In this document: positions 22,365-34,429 of the stretch, in pieces
Layout: each line of letters opens with the position of its first letter
Position numbering within the stretch: the first letter of the stretch is position 1
NCBI GenBank assembly: GCA_034440635.1
Contig: JAOTON010001261.1
Span: 310,001-374,000 of the forward strand
Source: Lepas anatifera
Taxonomy: Eukaryota > Arthropoda > Thecostraca > Lepadidae
DNA: 64,000 bases
Direction of reading: 5' to 3'
The notes under the pieces: model-generated
Seen by the model: the letters and a program-made list of their open reading frames with translations, nothing else
The model's database searches: none
Told to the model about the DNA's origin: nothing
Made by a program: the position numbers and the translations under genes

Positions 22365-23448
22365 GTAATACCTGCAGTTCAGCAGTGTTCTCATCTATTA
22401 TTTTTTAATCAAACTCAGGCATCGACGTGGTTCACGCAACAGAAACAGCATACAGATAATAGTGAATGTCACTCAAACACGCCCATGTGCTAGGGTCGAA
22501 GAGCGCCTCTGTCAACAACGGTTTGGTTTTTACTAACGCCAATTCAATGGAACTCGCATGCCTCCTTGTATCTACATGGTAATGAGCGCAGTCAGTGAAT
22601 ACAGCGTGTGCCTGATACCTGAGTAAACCCGAGATGATTTGTTCATGAGCAGTCAACGGTATCCACTGCGCGCTGGAAGATGGTGCTTCGCATGCTGATG
22701 CATAAATCAATGGGAGATCAGGGTTGGTTCACTGGCTGCTTAATACTGGATCCAATTCAAAATGTGCACTTCGGCTTAAGCATGGACATTTGATCGTCAG
22801 ATAGTTTCACTGGATGCAAAATAAGTATGTTGGAGTTACCTCCGTTGGTGTTTTTTGGCAACATTGTCTTCCTGTCACAACGTCATCATTTATGCATGAT
22901 TTGTGACTGGTAAGCTTCCTCCAAGCATTATTTACATAAACCTAATGTTTCATGTCTGGAAAGGTGTGCTGCAGGTCGTGATGTTTTTATCCTGGTCAAT
23001 TGTTTTTCTTGGGAGGGACGGGGCGCGGAATACCGTTTGCTGCTCACGAGGCCACGGCCGCTGGAAAACGCCAAACTGGTGGCCTCATACCCCTCCAGCC
23101 ACCTGCGCGTGCGCAATTCGAAAATGAAGGGTCAAAGGCATCAGTTCTGGGCCGCACCTCCGGCGGCTTACGCTGCGTGGGTTTAATGCTCCGCTTATGT
23201 GCTGCCACAAGGTTAATTTATGTAGCCGCCGATGTCACTCTTTCATGCCTGCTCCCCGGAGCCGTGTGGTTATTGCCTTCACGGACCACGGAGCAGACAC
23301 CATTTATACTCACCCTCCCCGCCCCTGCCCCTACAAATGTGGTGGTGTAGACCGGGCTTTAGCACCGACGTGTCATTTTTTCTGCAGATACAAAAAAGAT
23401 AGAAAAGTGAAATCATGCAAAATGCATAGTATCTGTGACTGCTCATGT
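22365..23448. other. Noncoding stretch, nothing recognised
   Basis: No recognisable gene. ORFs at 22903-23350 lie in GC-rich DNA on both strands and show no family motif. Confidence 0.5.
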
Positions 23449-23770
23449 GCTGTTTCGGTCCAGGGTGGTGTTTTGTCGTTTTTTTCACCTACCATACGCC
23501 CCCGTGTTTTACATGTGATGTACTGTTCTGGTGTAGGGTGGCGAGTTTTTTTCACCTCCCATCCACCCCGCCTTTTACATGTGGTGTTTTGTTCTGGTGT
23601 TGGGTGGCGATTTGTCGTTTTTTTCACCTACTATCTTGCCCGCTGTTCATATGCAATGAACTGTTCTGGTGAAGGGTACCGATTTGTCGTTTTTTCACAT
23701 ACCATCCCCCGCCTTTGACGTGCGATGAACAATTGTGGTCGTTTTTTCACCTCCCATCCACCCCCGCCTC
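23449..23770. repeat. Minisatellite, about 70-bp unit, 4-5 diverged copies
   Basis: Each unit runs TGTTCTGGTGtaGGGTGGCGA, then TTTGTCGTTTTTTTCACC, then a C-rich CATCCACCCCCGCC, then TTTACATGTGATG. Units begin near 23449, 23522, 23590, 23660 and 23730. The repeats explain the repetitive Phe/His/Leu ORFs seen on both strands. Confidence 0.85.
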
Positions 23771-24586
23771 GAACTGTGGAATGCCTACCCCGTACCCTAC
23801 CATGACAACCGAGGCACCACGCAATCTGGTCCATAGGCGCCCCCAGTACTTGTTTTAGGGAGCAGTACGCACAATTCATGCTACAAGTTCATCGCGTTTA
23901 CAAGTACCTTCGGAAACACTGACTCTGTTGTGTTTCATTGATGAAAAAATAAAGTTAATTTCTATAAAAAAGTCACGAACACGTCCATGTTTCATGGTTA
24001 ATGCTCGCAGGAACACATGTGGAACACTGCAATTCTGCACAGTCCAGCAGGTTCAGAATCGGTAGCACCTGCAGTCAAAGTTGAACAGTCACGCCGCCAA
24101 CAACTCTCTCAACGCTCCCGTGGTTCTCTATCGGGGAGCGCGCGCGTGAAGCCTCAGCTTACCCCTAATCATATATGGGTCATAAATTGAGCAGATAATC
24201 GTTAGAATTAGCTTTGTAACGGTATTCGTGAGCGTTGTATTGAGTGAATTGGCGGTCGTGAGGGGGCCGTGACCAGTTCGTGACATGGAGAAGCCCCATT
24301 GCAACTTGACCCGTCATGCATCGTGCAAAGGAGGACGGCGATGGTGAGTGGTGGATGGTTTTGGAAGTAGTGGGCGCCATGGCCAAGACAATTCAAATCG
24401 AGTCATGTCCTTATCCCCAGTTCTCCCGCCAAGTCCAGGTCAATCGATTTACACACTACGGAGCTCTAAGTCAGATCCATATAAAAAGGCACGTCAAACT
24501 CTACGACAGTTCGCATCGAGATTCATATCCAGGTCCGGGACTACCCAAAGTCTGGATAATCTAATTCAATCCATATTTAACTTTCG

Positions 24587-24587
<1 letters not shown>

Positions 24588-24622
<35 letters not shown>
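24588..24622. repeat. (TA)n microsatellite
   Basis: Uninterrupted TA dinucleotide run of 17 repeats. Confidence 0.98.
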
Positions 24623-24624
<2 letters not shown>

Positions 24625-25197
24625 ACATTTATATATTATAATATCATATATGCGTTCAGATAGCAGATTTGAAATCTAATCTACTTCATTCAAAGATGTC
24701 CCGAGGAGCTCCTCAGACACGAGACGTGTGCTGATGTTTCGACAGGTTGGACATTTGGCAGGTAAGTTCTGTCTGCAGCTCCTGAGGATTGGTTGGAATA
24801 ATTCCGGTGGCATTATTTGACGTTTTAAAAAGAGAATAACGCCCTAGAGGACACACGTGTGAATCACATCGAGGACTAAATCGAACTTACTTATAACGGT
24901 GTTCATAGATAACCATTGATATTCATACATATACCATTCTTTGCTGGCGGCGTTTTGTTTTGCTTATCTTTATTGTCTAAGAAAACGTTGTACCTCAAGC
25001 TTAAGAGCGGGGTTGACATGATATAGTCTATTGTTTTTTGCTGGCATCGTTCCTAATTGTATTATTTCACTGAAACAGAGTGCTGATTCCGTTTCAGTCA
25101 GCCAAACCCTACATCACCACTCCCTTTCGGTAAAAGCTGAGAAACTGTGCAAAAAGGGCCAGTGTAGGAAGTAGTTGTCATGCCTTCATTCTCGGAA

Positions 25198-25256
25198 CTC
25201 TGATTTTCGTCCCAAAACTCTGATTTTCGTACCAAAACTCTGATTTTCGTCCCAAG
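25198..25256. repeat. 20-bp tandem repeat, three copies
   Basis: CTCTGATTTTCGTCCCAAAA-type units, three in a row with only single-base differences. Confidence 0.9.
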
Positions 25257-25291
25257 TGTACCCGTCGACTTTACCAGTGAGAATGTGCTTA

Positions 25292-25292
<1 letters not shown>

Positions 25293-25339
<47 letters not shown>
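25293..25339. repeat. (TA)n microsatellite
   Basis: TA dinucleotide run of about 23 repeats, the longest in the window. Confidence 0.98.
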
Positions 25340-25342
<3 letters not shown>

Positions 25343-26417
25343 CTAATTTTAAAGATCGTACCAGAGGTCATCCCTTCAAGTTAGTTTTAATTTAAACAAT
25401 AACTGTTTTATATACATTTTTAATATCACGTCTGAAAGATCAGTATGGGTCTTCATGTGCTGTCGAAGAGGTTTCGTGGGGTATATGGGGTAGAATGTTT
25501 ATTTTATTGATGTAATTAGTGCCTGGGGCACCCTGAACCCAGTTATGTATGAGACCGGTGATTGCATTTACCATTTCTCTATTTCCCCAGCAGTCAGAAA
25601 GAGTCCTTTTGTTGTTTACCCATACCTTGACCTTAAGGGCATTTTTACACAAATAATGTTACCGTTCTAAACCTCCAGCTTCATCGTCAATTTATTCACA
25701 CGGCCAAGCGTTTGATTAACGGTGTTTCTGTGCGGAGACATGATGGGGAGAGCATGCAGCAACAGAGACACGTGCAGCTGATGTAGTTATTTATGTTGAT
25801 TTTTCTCTATGTCTCTTTTCAATTCCTGAACAATTTTGGATGTAGACATTGCTTACATTTCTAAGCCTGTACTCAATCCCCGCAATAAAACCGCTTATAG
25901 ATAAAGCCAACAAGGGTTTATTGGGAACATTTTTTCTGGCCGGAAATAAACGCTGAGAAGCTTACGCGCCCACCAGTAATACCGCAAAGGGTTTTAGTGT
26001 TTGGCTTTGGTCGCTTAAGTCTTTCCTTTTATAGGATACTTCTCCGGATCAAAACCCACAGAAACCCTGTTGACGTGAATATATCGACACATTGGGTATG
26101 GATAAATAACAAAACTGGTGCTGGTGACAAATGTAGATCTCGTCGGTAACAAAAAGGCAAGATTGTGTTGACAATACCGTGAAAAATTGACGCTCAGTCT
26201 ACCAATATGCTATTTAAGATTTAGGAGGACCCAAAGGGTGTGGTAAATAATCCCTTTTGGCGCCAAGAATCAATTCTCTTGGTTACATAAGTTTGGTTGA
26301 AATTGAGCTGGTAACACTTAGACACTGTTTCCGACCCCTACTCCCAGCTTCTCGCTCTCCCGGTCCGTTCTTATCCAAGAAGCTACATCAAGAAGCTGCA
26401 AGCTGCCTTCGACGTGG
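25340..26417. other. Noncoding stretch, nothing recognised
   Basis: AT-rich. No repeat or gene recognised. Confidence 0.5.
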
Positions 26418-26425
26418 TGATGAAC

Positions 26426-26581
26426 CAGTGGCGGATCCAGGAATTATTGGGGGGGCTATAGATGGCTCGAGCCTCACCCAGCAGATACCTCGGGCAGCCT
26501 TTCGCCTATATATTAACTATATGGTCTCTGACATTGGGGGCGGGCTTGAGCCCCCTAGCCCCTCCCTTGGCTCCGCCACTG
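26426..26581 (+). mobile_element. hAT-type MITE, subfamily A
   Basis: 156 bp. Ends CAGTGGCGGATCCAGGA / TGGCTCCGCCACTG. TSD TGATGAAC (26418-26425) / TGGTGAAC (26582-26589), 7 of 8. Part of the ORF at 26257-26790 is this element, which argues against that ORF being a gene. Confidence 0.88.
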
Positions 26582-26589
26582 TGGTGAAC

Positions 26590-27399
26590 CCCCGCTTTCA
26601 CATATCAGACGAATTGACTTGTGTTTGCACGGCTCTTGTGAAGACTCTTAGCCCAACGTTTCGTCTGAATGGCCCCCCGCCCAGATGTGGCGGCGATGCT
26701 AAGTGCCTGCGATTTGGAAGCCGACGCGGTTATACTAGAGCTAATGCACTAGTAGAATGGACAATAGCAGCAAGCTTGAACTGCGTCTAGTCTGGTAGAT
26801 CTCTCTTCTTTGGAATTCCATTCACAAGTGATTACGCTTGGAGATGGACTAAAATGCATTGATATGATGTACATGCACACCTAAAGGTGTGATCACACAT
26901 GGAGGCCAGAATGTAAACGCAAAGTTGAAGAGAGAATTTCCCGGGGGTCCAAGGAGACGCAAAAAGTTATGCGCCAATGCTTGCACTTAATATCAAGGCG
27001 ATGAAATATGTTTAAGTGAAAGAAAAGTACAGTTCAACAATTCATAGCAAAATTAATCAAAGAAAATAGCTGTAGTTAATTCCCATTCTATACTATTTCT
27101 ACATGCAACTAGGAATTGGCTTAATACATTCGTAACTTTCTCAGTTGAATGGGCTCGCTGAATTAAAAGGAAAAGTGACTAGGTCGCGTAGAAGCCTGTC
27201 AGAAGCGAATCTAAACCAAACGTCTTAGGGTGGCCCAGATAACGCTGAAGAGTAAGTAAGGGCACAGGGGTGAGGTTTGTGCCTGTGCACTTCTCACAAG
27301 AGTGAGAAGGGCACAGACATGCGCTGTTGAGCCTAGAGTCGACTTCTGATCGAAGAGCCATGTTTTCACTGTCTCTGCTCCTTTCAGAGTTGTCATAAT
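26590..27399. other. Noncoding stretch, nothing recognised
   Basis: No conserved frame or repeat recognised. Confidence 0.5.
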
Positions 27400-27540
27400 C
27401 AGTGGTGGATCTAGGAAGAGGGCATGGATCAGACGCTGGCCGCCCCTGCAAAGTCAAACAGGCGATTTTAGGGCGGACAGTTTCAGCGGCGGATCTAGCT
27501 GGTCGGTTTGGGGGGGGCGAACCAAAGAAAAAGTCACACA
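27400..27540 (+). mobile_element. Two hAT-MITE left-end fragments
   Basis: CAGTGGTGGATCTAGGAAG at 27400 and CAGCGGCGGATCTAGCTGG at 27484 both resemble subfamily A/C left ends. No matching right ends or TSDs are seen, so these are truncated or nested remnants. Confidence 0.5.
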
Positions 27541-27837
27541 ATGAAAAATTGTGCTACGTTATGACTTGACGGTTGACTTTGGGGTATTTCAGGCGAAAAA
27601 AAACGTCACAGGGTGATCCGATCCTGTCTATGATCCAGCTCTTGTCACCAAGAGACTTCTGAATTTAAAAAAAATACCTCCAGATAATGCAACCTGTGGC
27701 TGACAGACGTATTCGTTTAGTCACACAAAACACACAATGTAGGAATGTGAGGGTTTGGAAGCACAGCGTGGGGATATTAGGTAATTTTTCGAAAACTTAG
27801 CGTAAGGATCTGAGCTAAAATTTCTAAATACACATTA

Positions 27838-28110
27838 TACAAATATGAGAGACCATTCTTCAAAAATGGGGATATAAGCGACCATTGGTATACAACACAG
27901 TGAGGTGATATAAAAGACCGCCTTTAAAAGATGGTATAGGGATATCAAAGACCAGTGGTCAAAATTTGAATGTATGGATGTGACCGATTATTGTGAAACC
28001 AAAACAATGTATGGTGATATGTGAGACCACTGGTCAAAACAGTTTAGGGACTTGAGAGACCATGGCTCGAAAACATAGTGATTGCATATGAACGACCGTT
28101 AGTCTCGACG
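27838..28110. repeat. Degenerate 33-39 bp tandem repeat, about 8 units
   Basis: Successive units share a core ATAT-gagaccAtTggTcaaaA and then a G-rich spacer ending GGTG or GGG. Cores include ATATGAGAGACCATTCTTC, ATATAAGCGACCATTGG, ATATCAAAGACCAGTGGTC and ATATGTGAGACCACTGGTC. Some cores contain the palindrome ACCAGTGGT. Units have drifted strongly, so the array is old. Confidence 0.75.
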
Positions 28111-28960
28111 CCGTCCTCTAGATTAGTTTCATCGATTTAGTTGGGGAGTTTCTGCGGATGGCACAGTCTGATAACCATTACCTTTAAAGGCCAGTTCGGG
28201 GCGGTGTCTCACAGGTGGCTCGTGGTGGCAGGAAGGCTGCGATACGTGCCAATGTTTGACAGCCGTCTCGCTTTGTCTCTGATTTTTAGTGGTCGTCCGC
28301 CCGACCTCTCAAGCAAGGGATTTAGTAAATCACCTTTTTAAATATCGCTTTTAACTAGTACCCACGTTTACAAGTGGCCTGCACGCAAAGGCGCTGCTTT
28401 GTTTTTATTAGCGCTGGTCGTCCTGCTTCTGATGCCTGCATGATTCGGCGGGTATTGTTGCAAGTCACTGCAGAGACACCCGAGCCTGCGCTATTGCCCT
28501 CATTAGGAGTGCCGGCCATCTGTGAGGACTTCCATCAGTAGCGACGCTGCTTACGGCATGATCCAGCGGTATATCATACAGCAGGGAAACAGGCATGCCC
28601 CGAAAACACAGCTGAATTCTCGCCGGACCAGACAGGAGAATTAACTCAAAAGGCCTTAATTGCCGAAGCATGACTGACGTTGCAGGGCGGGAAAGGTTGC
28701 ATTGTTATGCAAACAACCTAGTCGTAATTTTAGTGGCAGTCCGTGCCGCATGCATCATTCATGCGGCTGGCTTATGTCTATACAGTCGACAGAGTCGGTG
28801 ATTGATTTCTGATTTATACTCCATTAGGATTTGTCAAGAGTTGTGGAAAATTTGACGTAGCTGAGATTCTATCGGAGTTAGTGATTTGAATAGCCCTTAA
28901 AATGAGCTGACGAGCAGAACTCACAAACGTCTATATCTCACAGCGACCCGGTTTCCTAGT
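28111..28960. other. Noncoding stretch, nothing recognised
   Basis: No conserved frame, RNA gene or repeat recognised. Confidence 0.5.
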
Positions 28961-28964
28961 GCAA

Positions 28965-29130
28965 TGATGCAATCCGAATCTGGCTGCCGATCAGGATACG
29001 CCATGGAGTCATCGAGTCCATCACGTGCCATATCCCTATCACTATGGCACAGTTTGAGCCATAGTGCCGAGAAGATAGCACTTGATGGACTTGTTCACTC
29101 CACGGGGTATCCGGGTGGTATTTTGGCCAT
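28965..29130. mobile_element. Palindromic MITE family P, copy 1
   Basis: Inverted halves meet near 29055. The left half reads CAGGATACGCCATGGAGTC, then GAGTCCATCACGTGCC, then CACTATGGCAC. The right half is its approximate reverse complement (GCCATAGTGCCGAG, GCACTTGATGGAC, TCACTCC, GGTATCC). The right border region ATCCGGGTGGTATTTTGGCC matches the 41.75-kb copy (ATCCGGATCACATTTTGGCC). Noncoding. Confidence 0.65.
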
Positions 29131-30753
29131 TGAAACTCAGTCTATGTTCCTTTGCCGTATTGATTCTTTCCAATCGGATCTGCCAGTGAAGTTTCACCCT
29201 GAGGCGTCCTCGCTCTCGAAATTTTGGGCTCCGCCCCATTGGCTGAAAGTGTCTATCAAAAGGATTCGGCTTGCGTAAATCGTTACAAAAGTCACGTCTA
29301 AGAACATGAATACTATTTTAACATGTTTATGAGCCTGCAGTACTGTTTGATTCTATCTCGCCGACAGGAAATAGGGAAAAGCGGACACAGGTTTCCAGTG
29401 CTAAGCCTACCTCTCCCGCACTCGAAAATCCGTCCTGGTCACGCCCCTGGGCACTGCCCTTCCTGTCTGAGTTCCTAATTAGGGACTCCGGACTGCCTCT
29501 GTGCAGTAGTGCCGTTTGGCGCCCCTTCGGTCGCTATACACACATAAAAAACAACCAAAATGTCGATGGATCACACAGCGTTAGCAAAGCATACCCTCCA
29601 GCGCCTCGAAGTGTACCGGAGCACGATGCTGCTGGGTAGCTTTCCAATGGCCAGTCACCTTTATGGTACTTTGACTATGCTTCCTATACCGCAAATAGTT
29701 TTAAAAGTGCAGAGAAAAGGTCGTGCTAAGGCCCAGAAATGGCTAATTTTTGCGTAGCAAAGTCATCAAAATGCATCATTTCTTCCAGAGTTGAACCGAG
29801 GGGGATTTGAAACCGCATGCACGCACATTTTTGGCTTTGTGGTGGGTTGTACATTGTTTCATAAAGGAGGCTTTATGAAATAATGCTGGTCTATTTGCCT
29901 AACTTTTCAAATCCAGAACAGAGGATTGAGTATTGCTTCTGGATGTATATGGGACGCGGTTTCTCGTTCAGCCGAATAACCGAGTTTCGAGAGGCGCAAA
30001 ACCGGTCCACTAGGTTTGATTTTGTTTGTATTTTTAAACCTTGGATTCTAAAGGACTCTGCCCGAATGTACGAGAAAATAATGGGATTCAATTTTCCATT
30101 TCTGATCTGAGTTTGCAGCCCAGAATAATATTTTTTCAGGTTTACTGTCTTTTTTATCGGCATGTTTTACTGCGATAAACTTGCGTCTGGGTCTGTTCCC
30201 AGCCTCTAAATTCAGAAATAAACTGATATGTTCCCGGTGTAAAATCTCGACGGTTGCGACTTCGTATTTCTCCAACGAGTAGAACCTGAAAACTTTAGCT
30301 TTATGTAACACAGGAGCCAAGACAACAACTAACTTGAGCGAGTGGTGCGGGCTATAGACCCGCCGATCCTACAGAACCGAAAACTCTGCACTTTTGGTCG
30401 CCTCAGCTCACACAATAGGTTCTCGATAAACGCTTCGTCAGGTGACGGCGCACTTATTGTTGTGCCAGGGAACTGCGAAAAGTTGCAAAAAAACACACAG
30501 GACTGCAAACTTGGCTTATAAACCTGGAACTCATTGAAATTTATGGAATACGTGCATTTTGTCGGGAAACATTAGAGGTCTCAAAAATGCAGTGGCAAAT
30601 ATGAGAGGGAGCATACGAAGCCTGCAATGTGTCTTGTTTTATGGCCAACCTAATCGACTTCAGGTTTATAACTCCCTCTGATTGGTCCAGAACATTCCTC
30701 TTGAATCTGAAGTTCCCAAAGCTATTAACATACACACGTCTAAGTAGGGGTAC
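29131..30753. other. Noncoding stretch, nothing recognised
   Basis: Contains the small hairpin at 29857-29880 and a hAT-like end remnant near 29432-29446 (CTGGTCACGCCCCTG). ORFs here are short and lack motifs. Confidence 0.5.
29857..29880. repeat. Small perfect hairpin
   Basis: 10-bp perfect stem TTTCATAAAG / CTTTATGAAA around a GAGG loop. Context gives no sign of function. Confidence 0.7.
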
Positions 30754-30761
30754 CCACTTCC

Positions 30762-30916
30762 CAGTGGCGGATCCAGGACTTCATGGGGAGGGGGCTGTGG
30801 GCTCGAGCCTTCCCCACCTGTGCCTTGGATCTGTCTCCGCCTATGCATTAACTAGGGGCACTCTGACATTTCAGCGGGGTGGGGGCTCCAGGCCTAGCCC
30901 CTAGTATCCGCCACTG
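30762..30916 (+). mobile_element. hAT-type MITE, subfamily A
   Basis: 155 bp. Ends CAGTGGCGGATCCAGGA / AGTATCCGCCACTG. TSD CCACTTCC (30754-30761) / CCACTGCC (30917-30924), 7 of 8. Closest internal match is the 19.0-kb copy. Confidence 0.88.
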
Positions 30917-30924
30917 CCACTGCC

Positions 30925-33402
30925 CAAGAGTTCTGCAGGTAATTAAAAACGGTGACCCGCAACGCTGTGGTACTTGGATTCGTTTTCCTGGCATTTTCAT
31001 CCCCATCTTGCGGTTCAGGTATCTCAGGTCACGTCAGCAGGTCAGATAAGAGCGATGTCACCTCACAAAAAGAGTTTAAGTCGCAGCAGTAAGAGTATAC
31101 TTATGCTATTGGTAATGGGTGGGAATCCCGGGGGTTGGGGGTCAGGACCTCCTGGATTTTGGGTCTCACACAGGCTTTGTATAGGGCTTGTATTGCTGCG
31201 CCAGCGTTAACCCACCCAGGACCCACCGGTTCGAGAAGAGATCCCCAGCCATGCTATTGATGGGTGGCGTGGCCGGGTACGTCTGACGGTATCGTTGTCG
31301 TGTGTAGTGCTCCCGAGCGGCGTCGGATTGACGTGCCTCGGCGCTTTTACGCCAACTCACTTGTTTTGTGCAATGCTGGAAATAAATATATGAATGTATT
31401 ATATAAAAGTGCCTCGGAGGATGTCAAATTTTGGTAGCTGGATCTTTTTATGTCGATGACGAGGGATTAGATAAGGGTTAGGTTAAGTGACCTGTCCATG
31501 GAAAATACACAGAGAAGATGCTGAAGGTCAATACTTTTGCAAATAATAGAATCAAAATTTGTTATTTTGACTTCATTGTTTCCATCTTGCCACTGAAATT
31601 CGATTAATACGCTTGCTTACCTTGGTCAGGCTTAAGGCCAAGTTAGCGCAGGCCTTCAGGCCAAGTTAGCGTTAGGATTGGATCCAGGAAGGCTTTAGGA
31701 CGCATCATTCGACTTAGCTGGACAGAACGGATTCAGTGATACATTTATACTTTACATAAATCTGCCCCGTCATCCCTTAACTTTCAATTATATTGATATG
31801 ACAGCAGTCCAAAACAGTTTCTCATAATGTTTCAATTGAGTCGCCCAAACGCTGTGTCCCGTTTTTCGCTACCCCGTGTAGTTACTCGACCCCGTCAGTG
31901 AGTGGTTTAAAAGCCAACGCCGGCCCATGCGCGATGGCCGCGCACGTCTGTCCATGAACACAAACCCACACATGTTTGCAAGCTATTGACACAGGCCATG
32001 CCCATGCCCCATTTTCCTTGTGCCAATAGCAATCGGCAAACATGGCGTTCGAACTAGAGCTGAGGTTACCTATGACAAGGCGCCGACTGGGCAGGTGCGG
32101 GGCTGGTGCGGGCACCTGTGCGACTGTTTTACGACCACATGGTGACGCTTGACCCAGTTTTCGGTCCGCTGTGCTGTATCCGCGCGTGCTTGCCCACGTT
32201 TCACATCTGGGCTGTTTCAGGGATTGTTGGTTGTTGGCAGTTTTGCGGAGTCACCTGGGCCGGATACTGTTCCTAGTGTGTCAGAGTAAGGCAGAGCATA
32301 ATTATTCGCTCAAGCACTGCTGCCATCCAGCAAAAGCATCGCCAATGACAAAGAAGTGCGGGGAGGGACGAGGCTCGTGTTTGAAGGCTGAACCCTTCTC
32401 TGACTGAAAATACCTTCTAAAAAAACAAAAAATCTTATTGGATTATAGTTACATGTAATGTCCCACTCGTCTCCTGTCAAAATTTAATGTAGCCGAATTA
32501 AAGCCCACTGGGGCGGGGTTTTAGGGGTCCACCCATCAATTATGTGAGGCATATTTTTGTGATTTGAACTCTATGTAGTCCTTTTTAACGTCCATGTCTA
32601 ATGTTTGATAACGCTGTGGCTGACTCGACGACCACCCCTCAGCTTACGTTATTTGTGGGCGGCTCATTAGAATGCAGGGCAACTTGGGAGCTTGGTCTCT
32701 GTCTGCATAAAGTTTTTTCTTTTAAAATTTTTACGGCGGAGGAAGGAAATAAAAGTGTATTATAAAAGTTCAGAAAGGAACATTTCAGCAATCCAAGGAG
32801 CACAACTGTCTTTTATGGGGCTCTGCAATAAGCTGTTTGTTCCTGTTCCGAAACTAGTCCCACCATAGGATTAGGATGCATACACAAACACTCATTTCAG
32901 ATCGGTGAAATGGTTCAATGCACTTCAGCATATTTCACAACTTTCATCGACTATGTCACATTAATCGATTTTCTTTGGTGCCTGTAACGTCCTCCCTGAA
33001 AGGTCATGTTAGCCGTTGCGAAACAGGAAACAGGCATTCAGGGTTTCCGAACTCGAAGGGCATGATCCCCAGAGGAAAATCCGAGGGACGGACCAAAAAT
33101 GTTCCTAAGTTACATAAAAATGTCATACCTACGAATATGGCAGGTGGCAGGTGGCATTTTGGTGAAATGTGTTTAATTGAAAACATAATTAGTATGTTTA
33201 CATGCTTTAGGCACCTGCTCCCCAAACATGTGTAACATCGTCATTTTTCGGTATTCCCTTCGCCGAACTCGATGAGTTTTTCAATGTTTATTCCTTCCGC
33301 CAGTTCTGCAGCTTTTTTACCACCAGTCCAACAGTTGGATAGTTTTGAACAGCTTTTCCTCTCGGTGAACAGTAGGAATAAGCTGGCCAAGATCGAGGAT
33401 GC
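30925..33402. other. Noncoding stretch, nothing recognised
   Basis: A local 22-bp duplication, GGCCAAGTTAGCG, occurs twice at about 31637-31672. Both-strand ORFs near 32918-33492 show no family motif. Confidence 0.5.
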
Positions 33403-33414
33403 GAATGCATATTC

Positions 33415-33600
33415 GGGGAATCGGTGGCTCAGTGGTAGAGCACCTGCCTTCTGGGCCTCAGGTCCCGAGTTCATGTCCCGGCTCAGGTGCAAAATAAGGT
33501 GATCTGGTCCACAAAATCCCCTCCCAACAGGGTGACAGTTGGTGACGTCATATAACCTTGGCAGATGGTGCGAATCTGAACCCCTAACACTATCATTACC
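33415..33600 (+). repeat. tRNA-derived SINE with target-site duplication
   Basis: The tRNA-like head has an A box TGGCTCAGTGGTAGAGC (33424-33440) and a B-box-like GAGTTCATGTCC (about 33467-33478), then a body with GGTGACGTCATATAACC. It is flanked by 12-bp duplications GAATGCATATTC (33403-33414) and GAATTCATATTC (33601-33612), 11 of 12. That length fits LINE-driven retroposition. Not a functional tRNA gene. Confidence 0.85.
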
Positions 33601-33612
33601 GAATTCATATTC

Positions 33613-34429
33613 CTGATCGGAAATTACCCGAAGTTTGTGGGTACTCGGACCTAGCCAATTATCCGTTCACGGATTCCATTTGGACGTCCCAGCTAGGACG
33701 ATAACAGCGGACGCGGCTGCTTCTGGACGCTCCACCCCCATTCGTGCGTGTCAATAACTGCTGCCTGCCGTCTCACAACAGGGTAGTAAATGACGTCTTC
33801 AGCATTATCTGCCGGGAGACGCCAGGCTTTCGTGGGACGCCGCACTCACTACCTAGCGAGATGTGTGTAAAGCAGTAGTGCTTAAATTACTCGTCAGGTA
33901 GCAGCACAAGCGGCTGCGAGCAATGGCTGAGGCTGCTTGGAGGAGAAGCTCATCTCTCTGCATCGATCAAGGCTAGCGATAACATCATAGGGATGGAAAT
34001 GTCGCATAGAACAGACAGCGCTTTTGTTCGTTTCAAATGGGCAGATATCATTTGTTCGAATTAATGAGGTCAGCAATGCGCAAAAAGGTTCTCTTATGTC
34101 GATGGCTGCAGTGCATTATGATAGATAGGCCAGCGTGATGCTTATTACATTTTAAGCACAGATAACAAGATGTGTGGATTTATCTCTCCTTAGGAGTGCC
34201 CGGGAACCCGCAATGAAACGTTGAAGGAATTTTAAAATATTCGTTAAATGATCTTACTATTCATTACACTGATCAACATAATTTAACTTATGTCGTGGAT
34301 CCAATATAAAATAGTCCATTTCTAGGGTAATTTGTGGCGCTGAACACGAATCTGGCAGAAGAAATGCCGTATCAGATCATGATTTTGAGATCCAGTATGT
34401 CTGTGTGTCGTCTTTGTGCAAGCCTTCTT
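33613..34429. other. Noncoding stretch, nothing recognised
   Basis: No recognisable frame or repeat. Confidence 0.5.

Noticed and set aside
26257..26790. 177-codon plus-strand ORF
   Set aside because: Its centre is a subfamily A hAT MITE (26426-26581), so the ORF is accidental.
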